NCBI GenBank assembly: GCA_024399135.1 | Contig: JAKSHY010000008.1 | Coordinates: 53,347-117,346 of the forward strand | Reading direction: 5' to 3' | DNA from: Lachnospiraceae bacterium | GTDB taxonomy: Bacteria > Bacillota > Clostridia > Lachnospirales > Lachnospiraceae | DNA: 64,000 nucleotides | Shown here: in pieces, positions 35,153 to 44,231 of the stretch | How positions within the stretch are numbered: position 1 is the stretch's first letter | Layout of the letters: the number at the start of each line of letters is the position of its first letter | The notes under the pieces: generated by a model | What the model was told of the DNA's origin: nothing | What the model saw: the letters and a program-made list of their open reading frames with translations, nothing else | Databases searched by the model: none | Position numbers and translations under genes: made by a program

Positions 35153-37081
35153 TTAATTGTTTAATTCAACTGCGCTCCATTTATTCAAATATTCATTATC
35201 TATATATACATACTCATCATACTTTTTCATATTTGGAAATATCATTCTAACCTCCTCTTCCATCTCATACGGAAATATCAAACGCTTAATATCAGTTCTG
35301 TCTTTTATTTTAGCATACAAATTATTTTCCCTATCACGACTTATATCTTCCCAATCCAATGAGTATATCATATTATCATTTGATATGCATGTACAGAGAA
35401 CACTTGATCCTTTTCCTATTACAGCCGTTCCATCAGACAAGTCTCCCACCCTATCAACAAATTGATTATAAAATTCCACAGAATATGAATCCTTTTTCCT
35501 TTCCAAAACATGCCTAAAGTTAAAAATTGATTCTAACGATATAATTACAAGAATGTATAAAAGAAGTTTTCCAAAGAGTTCTTTTAATCCAAATTCGCTG
35601 ACACTAGAATTCAATACACACCAATCATCAAAAGAACAGCTATCTATATAACATGCCAAAATTATTATCAGCATTGGGAGTACAATTTGCATGTTACTAT
35701 AGCATACACGATTTATATAATAAGGGAACACTCCCAATCCGATAATAGCACATAAAAAAACAAAGAACCACTTATTACTATAATCACTTGACAGTATCTT
35801 TTTACCGCAAAAACAAAATGCTCCCAAAAACACAGATAAATAAATAAAGTAGAATGATACTGGTATATCAAACGGAAGTTGAAGATCTTCAACCACATGA
35901 TATTCTTGAGACATAATAGGATAAACAAAATCTCTAATCGAAAGAATTTCTCCACCCACAGATACATTATATATAGCGACTATTACATATGCTACAAATA
36001 TAGTAGTAAACATCTCAAATAAAGTGATCAAAACATTGCGAAATTTAGTATACGTTTTCTCATTATTTCGTAATACAAACTTACAAACGCAACAAGCAAT
36101 CGCGCATACCATGCCAATTTCTAGATTCCATACAACACTTAGTGAAGCGATAATAATAACACCTCGCCTTAACCAACTTTCTTTTGGGTTATTGATTAAC
36201 TCATACAAAAAGAAAACTGTTATCGCTTGAAAGAAAAATCTATGAGGAAACAATTGATAATAGTTTCCTTCCGAAAACCCAAATAAATAAAACCCAAGAG
36301 CCAACAGAGCCAGAGAAAAGATAATATCTTTCTTGATTATTTTATTCAATATGTATGCAAACAAGACATACGTAATCCCCGCCGTCAAAGCTATTGCCAA
36401 TGATATTGCATGCCACTTTGTCATAAACAAGTGAAATATTTTTACTGGAATTATATAGAATATGCCATAATGACCATATATTGAATTCACCTCGGAAGAA
36501 TAAGGAATCAATCGCTCTGTAAAAAATATAGAATTAGCATACGCATCCAAGTGATACAGTTTTCCTCCTACATCTGCAAAAGGATTATATGAAAATGTCA
36601 AAAAAACAACACTAATCGAACAAATAATAACTGCAACTACTCTGACACAATTCACCCTTAAATCTTCTTTAGAAATTTTATACAAAATAACATTAACCAC
36701 TGTCGCAAGCAATAGAATATATAAAGGGAGCCATAACGTATGACGAAACAACTGATCTGTTTGCATGAATTGAGTGTATTTATCTTCCATCATCACCGAC
36801 AGCAGAATGAATGTGTAAGAAATGAGATAAAACACCAACAATACGTATTTATTATAAGGTTTGAAACTCTTTTTTCTCTCACGCAAATAATGCACCGCAA
36901 AAAAAACTATAGTAGAAACAATAACCGCCAATCCATACAGAATTATGTTAGGAAGACTAACGTCAGATATCTTTCCCATTGAAATTACTCTTGAAATTAA
37001 CATTCCTAAAAACAGAACAAGAGTGGACACAATAATTGATTGTAAGATTCTATCATTATTCCATCGTTTATCAGTATTCAT
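35153..37081 (-). CDS. GT-C-like multispan membrane protein (paralogue 1)
   Basis: This 642-residue protein has about twelve hydrophobic helices and an extracytoplasmic C-terminal part. The motif LDAYANSIFFTERLIPY followed by SIYGHYGIFYIIPVK recurs in the protein at 37928-39874, so these are paralogues. Known: GT-C enzymes carry an acidic pair in the first outer loop and use polyprenyl-phosphate sugars. The Asp in HLDAYA fits such a site. It probably adds a side sugar outside the cell; donor and acceptor are unknown. Confidence 0.6.
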   Translation of the reverse strand: MNTDKRWNNDRILQSIIVSTLVLFLGMLISRVISMGKISDVSLPNIILYGLAVIVSTIVFFAVHYLRERKKSFKPYNKYVLLVFYLISYTFILLSVMMEDKYTQFMQTDQLFRHTLWLPLYILLLATVVNVILYKISKEDLRVNCVRVVAVIICSISVVFLTFSYNPFADVGGKLYHLDAYANSIFFTERLIPYSSEVNSIYGHYGIFYIIPVKIFHLFMTKWHAISLAIALTAGITYVLFAYILNKIIKKDIIFSLALLALGFYLFGFSEGNYYQLFPHRFFFQAITVFFLYELINNPKESWLRRGVIIIASLSVVWNLEIGMVCAIACCVCKFVLRNNEKTYTKFRNVLITLFEMFTTIFVAYVIVAIYNVSVGGEILSIRDFVYPIMSQEYHVVEDLQLPFDIPVSFYFIYLSVFLGAFCFCGKKILSSDYSNKWFFVFLCAIIGLGVFPYYINRVCYSNMQIVLPMLIIILACYIDSCSFDDWCVLNSSVSEFGLKELFGKLLLYILVIISLESIFNFRHVLERKKDSYSVEFYNQFVDRVGDLSDGTAVIGKGSSVLCTCISNDNMIYSLDWEDISRDRENNLYAKIKDRTDIKRLIFPYEMEEEVRMIFPNMKKYDEYVYIDNEYLNKWSAVELNN

Positions 37082-37113
37082 CCCAATTTTCCTCGACTCG
37101 ATAATAAACTAGC

Positions 37114-37917
37114 TTATTTATTATCCCAAACCTTCCACTTTGCTTCGCCATTCTTCCACATTGATTCCAGCATGTTCTTTTCTCGCATAGAATCCATACA
37201 CTGCCAAAAACCTTCATGCCTATAACTCATTAATTCACCTTCTTTAGCCAGCCTTTCTAGTGGTTCTCTCTCCAATATTGTCATATCATCTTCAAGATAA
37301 TCAAATATCTCTGGTTCAAGTACCATATACCCGGCATTAATCGGTATCTCTCTATTATCCTTCTTTTCTCTAAAAGACCTAACTGCACCCACATCCGAAA
37401 TATCAAGTACACCTTTTTCCTGCTTCTGCACTACTGCGGTCAGTGTTGCCTTTTTACCATGATTTTCATGAAACTTTACCAATTCATTGATATTAACATC
37501 ACATACACCATCACCATATGTCATCATGAATGTTTCATTTCCAACATACTGCTGTATCCTTTTAATCCTTCCGCCAGTCATTGTATTATAGCCTGTGTCT
37601 ACACAAGTCACCTTCCATGGTTCCGTTGTTGAATTGTGAATCTCCATCGACACACCATTACCGTTTTCTGACGTTTTTTTAGTAAAATCAAATGTAATAT
37701 CAGAGTTGTACAAAAAATAATCTGCGAACCATTCTTTTATCATATGTTGTTTGTATCCGCAGCATATAATGAACTCATTAAATCCATAATGCGAATATTC
37801 TTTCATTATGTGCCATAAAATAGGCTTACCTCCTATTTCGATCATCGGTTTAGGGCGATATTCACTTTCCTCCGATATACGTGTGCCCATTCCTCCTGCA
37901 AGTATTACTGTTTTCAT
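37114..37917 (-). CDS. rfbF: Glucose-1-phosphate cytidylyltransferase, RfbF
   Basis: This 267-residue nucleotidyltransferase begins MKTVILAGGMGTRISEES and has RPKPMIEIGGKPILWHIM, the RfbF signature, with TYGDGVCDVNI for metal binding. Known: RfbF makes CDP-glucose from CTP and glucose-1-phosphate, feeding RfbG. RfbG and RfbH lie 27 kb downstream, an unusual separation. It sits between two GT-C-like paralogues with gaps of 10 and 32 bases. Confidence 0.95.
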   Translation of the reverse strand: MKTVILAGGMGTRISEESEYRPKPMIEIGGKPILWHIMKEYSHYGFNEFIICCGYKQHMIKEWFADYFLYNSDITFDFTKKTSENGNGVSMEIHNSTTEPWKVTCVDTGYNTMTGGRIKRIQQYVGNETFMMTYGDGVCDVNINELVKFHENHGKKATLTAVVQKQEKGVLDISDVGAVRSFREKKDNREIPINAGYMVLEPEIFDYLEDDMTILEREPLERLAKEGELMSYRHEGFWQCMDSMREKNMLESMWKNGEAKWKVWDNK

Positions 37918-37927
37918 TCGACAACTC

Positions 37928-39874
37928 CTATTCCCCTAGTGCAACATCACTTAACTCATAATATGAATAAGTATATGCAGTATTATACATATATACATAC
38001 TCTTTTACAAATTCATAACAACTAGGGATATACTTTTCATTTATCTTTGATACTAGTATATATTTGCACTTATTATTCTCTATCATTTCCTTTAAATATA
38101 ACAAAACTTCATTTGAAGCATCTGGCATATCCGATGTTTCTATTTTCGGATCAAAGCCAGCATATGCACATACTTGAGGCATCCCTTCTCCTATGCATAA
38201 TGTATCTTCCGAAATACTATAAAGCATTTCTTCAGCAAACTTTTCAGCCTCTTCTGTTTTCCATATGCTTGCTTCTACTCTTGAATATTTCGTTGGAAGT
38301 GAACTCATTGAATCAATACTAAGTCCGACCAAGATGATAATTGCCACATAAAATAGAATACTATTCAAATTACTTTCCATTTGTTTAGTAGAATGAATTC
38401 GGGAAAAATAATCTGCTATAGCAGCTATCACCAAGATACCAATTACTATAAAAATATGATTTGTAAAGAAGTTATCGTGTGAAACGTGATAAAAATAGCT
38501 TTCAATTCCTAAGATAGAAGAAACAAAAATCAGTATTTCTTTTTCTGTTAATTCTCTTTTAATAAGTCTGATCACTCCAACACTTATGACAGCCATAAAT
38601 ATTATAAGAAAAATAAATCCACCTTCAAATGCACCATTGTACTGACGCGTATATAAAGATTCACTTATATTCTGAAAAACAGAATTTCCATCTATACCTT
38701 CAATACTCGAATTTCTAATGAAGGGAAATAAAAATACTCTCACTGGAGTAGCAACATCACCAATGAAAAAATTATAATTCCAAAGAACAATATATGCACC
38801 GAAAAAAGCTAGGAAAACAAATATTAATTCTTTAAATAATGTAATCCCTTTCCAACCTACATGTTTGCAGGCCTGATAGCTATCACATATTATCCATACT
38901 ATCAGCCCTATTATGCCAATTTCTAAGTTCCACAATAAGTTAAGTGACATTGCCACCCAGCATATGGCTCGAATCCACTTTTTTTCTTCATATTTCACCA
39001 AAAAAAAGCAACATAACAAAGGAATCATCTGTGCTAATATTCTGTGGGGGAACCCTTGATAATATACCTCATATGAATGATGACCGATCATCACGAATCC
39101 CGGAACACAGGATGCTAAAACTGCCAAGAAAAATATGAAGTCATTGCGAATCAACACATTCAACAAGTAACAGATAATACCATAAGTCAACGCTCCAACT
39201 AATGCTACACACACAGTAACAGCAATCCATTTATTGTGAACAAAAAAATTAACTAATTTCACAGGAATAACGTAAAAAATTCCATATCTGCCGTATATGG
39301 AGTTCATAGTATCTGTATAGGGCACACCTTTACTTGCATTGATTATTGATGTTGTATATGCATCAATATGAAGCAAATTCATATTCTCTTCACTACCTCC
39401 AAAAATGTTAGGATTGTAAAGAAAAATTCCCTGAAGATACATTACAAGAAATGACAATGAAACTCTGATTAATTTGCTCCAGTTTTTAGCTAAATTATCA
39501 GAATATGCAAGCTGAATAGCAAAATAAGAAATAATAATTAGTAATACAAAATAAACATATGCTGGAACCTGATGCCTTGCATAGTTCTTTACCTGAAATG
39601 AATCATATTCATATTCGTATATATATGAACACACAGCCCATATAAGGAAAAGAAAGAATATAACATTTCTCATCTTTCTCGGCACAAGACTGCTAATACC
39701 AGTATAAAAACTATCATTAATTAAATAATACTGGCCAAGATAAGTTGCTAAGAATATAAACAATCCACCAAAATAGATAACTGAATTGGAACTAAGAAAC
39801 ATTGGTGACAATAATAACCATATGAACATTCCTATCGCGGAAAATATGCAATATATGCCATTCTCTTCTTTCAT
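37928..39874 (-). CDS. GT-C-like multispan membrane protein (paralogue 2)
   Basis: The 648-residue protein has about twelve hydrophobic helices and a soluble C-terminus. It shares HIDAYTTSIINASKGVPY and NSIYGRYGIFYVIPVK with the protein at 35153-37081, as well as the overall plan. The shared Asp in the first outer loop fits a GT-C catalytic acid. The two paralogues flank rfbF, which suggests a tandem duplication around it or two steps in one decoration. Function is inferred from architecture only. Confidence 0.6.
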   Translation of the reverse strand: MKEENGIYCIFSAIGMFIWLLLSPMFLSSNSVIYFGGLFIFLATYLGQYYLINDSFYTGISSLVPRKMRNVIFFLFLIWAVCSYIYEYEYDSFQVKNYARHQVPAYVYFVLLIIISYFAIQLAYSDNLAKNWSKLIRVSLSFLVMYLQGIFLYNPNIFGGSEENMNLLHIDAYTTSIINASKGVPYTDTMNSIYGRYGIFYVIPVKLVNFFVHNKWIAVTVCVALVGALTYGIICYLLNVLIRNDFIFFLAVLASCVPGFVMIGHHSYEVYYQGFPHRILAQMIPLLCCFFLVKYEEKKWIRAICWVAMSLNLLWNLEIGIIGLIVWIICDSYQACKHVGWKGITLFKELIFVFLAFFGAYIVLWNYNFFIGDVATPVRVFLFPFIRNSSIEGIDGNSVFQNISESLYTRQYNGAFEGGFIFLIIFMAVISVGVIRLIKRELTEKEILIFVSSILGIESYFYHVSHDNFFTNHIFIVIGILVIAAIADYFSRIHSTKQMESNLNSILFYVAIIILVGLSIDSMSSLPTKYSRVEASIWKTEEAEKFAEEMLYSISEDTLCIGEGMPQVCAYAGFDPKIETSDMPDASNEVLLYLKEMIENNKCKYILVSKINEKYIPSCYEFVKEYVYMYNTAYTYSYYELSDVALGE

Positions 39875-39889
39875 TCCTCTGTTCTCCTA

Positions 39890-40774
39890 TTAATTATCTA
39901 AGATAGTTTTCCAGTCAATACTAAATTCTTTTTCCAAATTTGACAAATATATTTCGTTCTGGGAATTCTCCACGTTCCCATCACATAAACCAAATGTAAC
40001 ATCATCAATCTGAATTGGTTCTATATGCTTCGTCTTCGCCCATACTGTCTTCGTATGAGTAACAATTTGGACACATTTTAACCATATATCATCATTTCGT
40101 TTAGACAGACTTGTAATTTTTTCAATATCAAAAGTCTTTTCATCTAATACATGTGGCGGATACAAAACTCCACCAACTCCTGTAGCTAATAATTCATATG
40201 AAGGTTTCTCTATTGATGTACATAACCAATCCCATGAATTGTATGGATATAAAGAACCATCTTCATTAACAAGAATTCTATGGACACGTTTTGCAGAAAC
40301 AGCATCCGGATAAAGCTGATATGATTTATATAACTCTTCTATTGTTTTTTTATGATACAAAACATCATCATCAATTGTGATAACTATTGCGTCTGGGTTT
40401 TCTGTTATAGCATGAAGATATTTTTTATGACATTTTAAATCATATTCTCTTCTCTCAATTTCAAGTCCATATTCTTTCATTTTGATGAGGCTTTCAGGTA
40501 TTTCATCTAAATCAACCCACTCATCAAGATATAGAATTATTCTATTAGGCTTCACAGTCTGGCGCATCATACTCTTAAGCGTTAAATAAAGAGTCCCTAA
40601 TCTAGCCGGATAACTAGTCAGCGAGACTATAATTGGTATTTCTCTTTTTTCTTCTGTAACCAAACTAATTGATGTCATTTTCTCTAGTTTATTCGTCACG
40701 AAAGCAGTTTTCAATTTTCTAACACGCCTTTTTATGAACGGTTTGTTCATTATCTTATCAATTAATTTTTTCAT
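39890..40774 (-). CDS. GT-A-fold glycosyltransferase
   Basis: The 294-residue soluble protein begins after a basic leader with IIVSLTSYPARLGTLYLTLKS and has a metal motif in VITIDDDVLYHKKT. The phrase SKRNDDIWLKCVQ later in the chain fits the acceptor-side acid. This type is common in capsule loci but seldom assigned a sugar. It lies 15 bases past the upstream flippase region and 15 before the GT-C gene, so it is in the same transcript. Confidence 0.75.
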   Translation of the reverse strand: MKKLIDKIMNKPFIKRRVRKLKTAFVTNKLEKMTSISLVTEEKREIPIIVSLTSYPARLGTLYLTLKSMMRQTVKPNRIILYLDEWVDLDEIPESLIKMKEYGLEIERREYDLKCHKKYLHAITENPDAIVITIDDDVLYHKKTIEELYKSYQLYPDAVSAKRVHRILVNEDGSLYPYNSWDWLCTSIEKPSYELLATGVGGVLYPPHVLDEKTFDIEKITSLSKRNDDIWLKCVQIVTHTKTVWAKTKHIEPIQIDDVTFGLCDGNVENSQNEIYLSNLEKEFSIDWKTILDN

Positions 40775-40794
40775 TAATAATATCCTTTACAACT

Positions 40795-42327
40795 TTATTT
40801 TTTACTAATACCATCTTTCAGAGTGTCTTTCGTACGCCTTATATATTGTATCATTAATTTAAAAGAAGGTGTCCTATTAAAAATCACCACATTCATGATA
40901 CTGGAGACTACTACGCAAATCCCTCCTCGTTCAATCAATCCCACAACATTCATCGGACACAGATCACATAAGAAATATATGAGATACATTTCACTTCCCC
41001 AAATCATGAGATTAATCATCTGACGCATTACATATTTTACTACAGGTTCTGATATATACTCTGAATAAACAACTCTGACTCTTCCTATCCAGAATCCCAT
41101 ATGTCCTATGACTGTTCCCATTATAATTCCGGCAACACCGAAGAATTGTGCCAGAATTACAGAAAAAACAATATTCAACATAGCAGCAAGAGCTATATAC
41201 CATTTATCCAATTCATATTTTCCGAATGCCTGTCTATAAAAGCACACAAATTTGTGATTATAAGCAACATATTGATTCACTGAAAAAGCAAGGGCGTACA
41301 TAGTACCTATCACATACTGTTTTCCGAATACAACAGATATAAAAGGATTCAACAGGCAAAAAAAAGAAACTGAAACGAAACAGGCAATGAAAAAACTAAC
41401 TCTGTCAAACATGCGAAACAAGTTCTCTCCTTTGCTCTTTTCCTCTGAATGCACATAATTTCCTATTGATTGTTGAAAAGGATTTAATATTTTATTAAAA
41501 ACATTATTAACATATCCTGAAATTAGATTATAGTTCGATAACAATCCAACCTTAGATATTCCTAGGAGTGCAGAAATCAAAATACTATCCGTTCCACCAT
41601 ATATCGCACCACATATTTTTTGAAAAATGCTGTTCTTAATATCTTTAAAAATACCTAATTCATTAATATCTTCCCTGGTAATCTTAATATTGCTCTTTAG
41701 ATACGAATATTCATGATTAACCTTCCTAGCTACCCATAAGTTAGCCAGAACATTACACAACACTCCCACAAGAAGATATATAATATAATTTTTAAGAAGC
41801 AGTATTACTACTATCCTTACTACGTTCGAAACCATTGTGCAGGCTGTGTCAATTTTAACAATTTCAACCTCACGCATGGTTGCTGCGAACATAACACGTT
41901 TGTACGCCAGAAAATACGAACAGAGTTGAACCAACATCTGGATAATGAAAATAGTATATACATATGACCAATCTAATGAGTTGTCTCTAATAATGTATCT
42001 AAGAAATGGTATAAGTATTAATCCTACTGCAGCAATGCCAAATCCTATTATTCTATACAGGAACTTATATACAGACATTAATCGCGCTATTTCGATCTCA
42101 TCATTTCTGGCAATTGCAGGATACATCCTATATAAAATAATAGATCCTACACCAAGATCTGCTATCGATAATATAGCGAAAATATCTGAGAACAGCCCTT
42201 CATATCCTAAATATTCAGTTGGTAAATATACTAAAAAGTATTTTCTAAGTACTACAGCTAATATAGCAATCAATAGATATGAACCTACAGAAGAAAAACT
42301 ATTTAGTAATGTGTTTCTAATTCTCAT
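40795..42327 (-). CDS. Wzx-type flippase (second copy)
   Basis: This 510-residue protein with about fourteen membrane helices belongs to the MOP/PST transporters. NSFSSVGSYLLIAILAVVL and the later YGGTDSILISALLGI are typical of Firmicute Wzx/RfbX-like proteins. Its ATG overlaps the stop of the upstream GT2 gene (ATGA). It is longer than, and different from, the flippase at 10065-11378, so the two likely handle different repeat units. Confidence 0.85.
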   Translation of the reverse strand: MRIRNTLLNSFSSVGSYLLIAILAVVLRKYFLVYLPTEYLGYEGLFSDIFAILSIADLGVGSIILYRMYPAIARNDEIEIARLMSVYKFLYRIIGFGIAAVGLILIPFLRYIIRDNSLDWSYVYTIFIIQMLVQLCSYFLAYKRVMFAATMREVEIVKIDTACTMVSNVVRIVVILLLKNYIIYLLVGVLCNVLANLWVARKVNHEYSYLKSNIKITREDINELGIFKDIKNSIFQKICGAIYGGTDSILISALLGISKVGLLSNYNLISGYVNNVFNKILNPFQQSIGNYVHSEEKSKGENLFRMFDRVSFFIACFVSVSFFCLLNPFISVVFGKQYVIGTMYALAFSVNQYVAYNHKFVCFYRQAFGKYELDKWYIALAAMLNIVFSVILAQFFGVAGIIMGTVIGHMGFWIGRVRVVYSEYISEPVVKYVMRQMINLMIWGSEMYLIYFLCDLCPMNVVGLIERGGICVVVSSIMNVVIFNRTPSFKLMIQYIRRTKDTLKDGISKK

Positions 42328-43274
42328 TTGCTTAACATATACAAATATTTGAACATTCTCTTTAATCTACAGTTTCTTACATCTTTTGAATAAGCAGAAT
42401 AATTCTTACACTCCTTCAAATCGCCAAGCATCTTTATATGGTAATCAAAATAGTTAATTACCAGCAATTTCTCGCTATACTTAGCGAACTTTTTCTGCTT
42501 ATCCATTTGTCGATAATATGTATGAAATTCCATCATCAAAATATAATCATTATATTTTTCATCTTCACCATTTCGATGATAAAATCTTCTAGTATTTTTA
42601 AAGCTATTTACTATATCAAAAATGTGAAAATCCATGGCATGCGTCATACTGGTTGGCACATGTCTCCATCCGTATAAAACTTTATTCGTATAAGCTATTC
42701 TTCTACAACACAACATATATTTGAGGAAAAAGTTCGTATCCTGACCGATATTAACATTTCCCCAAAATACATGATGATTCTTTATTATATCTGCTCTAAA
42801 TAATTTATTTGGCGGAGCTGGCATTACTTTTAAAAAATCTGAAAAATCTGAACTAGTACCATCTTCTTCAAAAAAAGTTAATGTTCCTATGGACTTTCCT
42901 TCAACATCTATTTCATCCATATTTCCTATTACTAGATCAGCATCATCTTTTTTCATCTTAGACACCATTGTTTCAACGGTTTCTGGATATGCTATGTCAT
43001 CAGAATCGAGAAAATAGTAATACTCACCTCTGGCATGCTCTATTCCTCGGTTTCTAGCCATAGAGGCATTAGCATTCTCCTGAAAAAGAACAGTAACCTT
43101 TTCATACTTTTCTTCATATGCCTTAATAATATTTATAGAATTATCCGTAGAACCATCATCCACAACTATAATCTCTGTGTTTTCATATGTTTGGTTCAAG
43201 GCAGAATCTATGGTTTTCGCTATAAACCTTTCCTCATTATAATTAGGTATAATTATTGAAACTAATGGTTTCAT
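42324..43274 (-). CDS. GT2 glycosyltransferase
   Basis: The protein of 316 residues has the GT2 opening VSIIIPNYNEERFIAKTIDSAL, VVDDGSTDNS and the DxD-type motif FLDSDDIAYP. I start it at 43274 because AAAGGAT precedes that ATG; the open frame reaches 43301 without a ribosome site. Known: these inverting enzymes use NDP-sugars in the cytoplasm. It is one base from the next upstream glycosyltransferase gene, so both act in one pathway. Confidence 0.85.
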   Translation of the reverse strand: MKPLVSIIIPNYNEERFIAKTIDSALNQTYENTEIIVVDDGSTDNSINIIKAYEEKYEKVTVLFQENANASMARNRGIEHARGEYYYFLDSDDIAYPETVETMVSKMKKDDADLVIGNMDEIDVEGKSIGTLTFFEEDGTSSDFSDFLKVMPAPPNKLFRADIIKNHHVFWGNVNIGQDTNFFLKYMLCCRRIAYTNKVLYGWRHVPTSMTHAMDFHIFDIVNSFKNTRRFYHRNGEDEKYNDYILMMEFHTYYRQMDKQKKFAKYSEKLLVINYFDYHIKMLGDLKECKNYSAYSKDVRNCRLKRMFKYLYMLSK

Positions 43275-43275
43275 A

Positions 43276-44226
43276 TCATATATCCTTTCTTTTGTATGCA
43301 ACTTTGTATAAATTAAATAAGTTGTATTTTATTAAAATATATTGAATATAATACTTCTTTACTCCTGAAGCCTTAAGATGCTCCAATATTGTGTCCTTCA
43401 CATCTTTTTCATTAATCAATCTATGAAAATCAAAATTATTTTTGGCACATAGATTAATTACATGAGAGTAAAGAAAACCTAAATATTTTCTAAAAAAGAG
43501 CTCATATGTAACTTCATCACTGTGATTATGAGCAAATGTAGATACAGCTTTTGCTACAGTATAATAGTCTTTAACAACTGAAAAATCATTTCCGTTTGAT
43601 ACCGAACCCTCATGCCTAACATAATGATAGAACGTGAGATTAATTGCTGACATTTTCTTGGCATACCAGGTAGCTCGAATAACAAAATCCATATCCTCGT
43701 ATCGCACTCCCTCTATCATGCGAATTTTGTGTTCGTTTAAAAACTCTCTTCTATAAACATTTTCACATAACGAGTAGGATACTATCCCTTTTTGTAAACA
43801 TTCCTTCCCTGTAAACACTATATCTTCTTCACATAAATAATCTGACTTAATTTCTTTCTCTCCATCATTCAAAATGAAATATGCTCGAAGAAGATCAAGT
43901 GATTTTTCTTTTGCCTTATTGTATATATTTTTTAATACATTCCTTTCGAGATAATCATCAGAGTCCAAAAAAACAATATACTCGCCCGTGGCTACATCCA
44001 ACGCTTTATTCCTTGCGGCGCCCTGACCTTTATTTTCCTGATTAATTATAATGAATCGAAAATCACTCGCATACTTATCCAGTATTTTCCCAGATTCATC
44101 TATACTTCCATCATTCACGAAAATAAATTGTACGTCATCTAAATCTTGCTCAAGCAGTGAATCAATACACTTCTGTAAATATTTTTCTGAATTATATACT
44201 GGAACGATTACTGAAATTTTCTCCAT
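43276..44226 (-). CDS. GT2 glycosyltransferase
   Basis: This 316-residue GT2 protein shows SVIVPVYNSEKYLQKCIDSLL, VNDGSIDES and VFLDSDDYLER. The second half is helical and family-typical (YEDMDFVIRATWYA). It lies five bases after the triple-domain polymerase gene, so it probably adds a sugar of the same repeat unit. Confidence 0.87.
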   Translation of the reverse strand: MEKISVIVPVYNSEKYLQKCIDSLLEQDLDDVQFIFVNDGSIDESGKILDKYASDFRFIIINQENKGQGAARNKALDVATGEYIVFLDSDDYLERNVLKNIYNKAKEKSLDLLRAYFILNDGEKEIKSDYLCEEDIVFTGKECLQKGIVSYSLCENVYRREFLNEHKIRMIEGVRYEDMDFVIRATWYAKKMSAINLTFYHYVRHEGSVSNGNDFSVVKDYYTVAKAVSTFAHNHSDEVTYELFFRKYLGFLYSHVINLCAKNNFDFHRLINEKDVKDTILEHLKASGVKKYYIQYILIKYNLFNLYKVAYKRKDI

Positions 44227-44231
44227 AGCAA

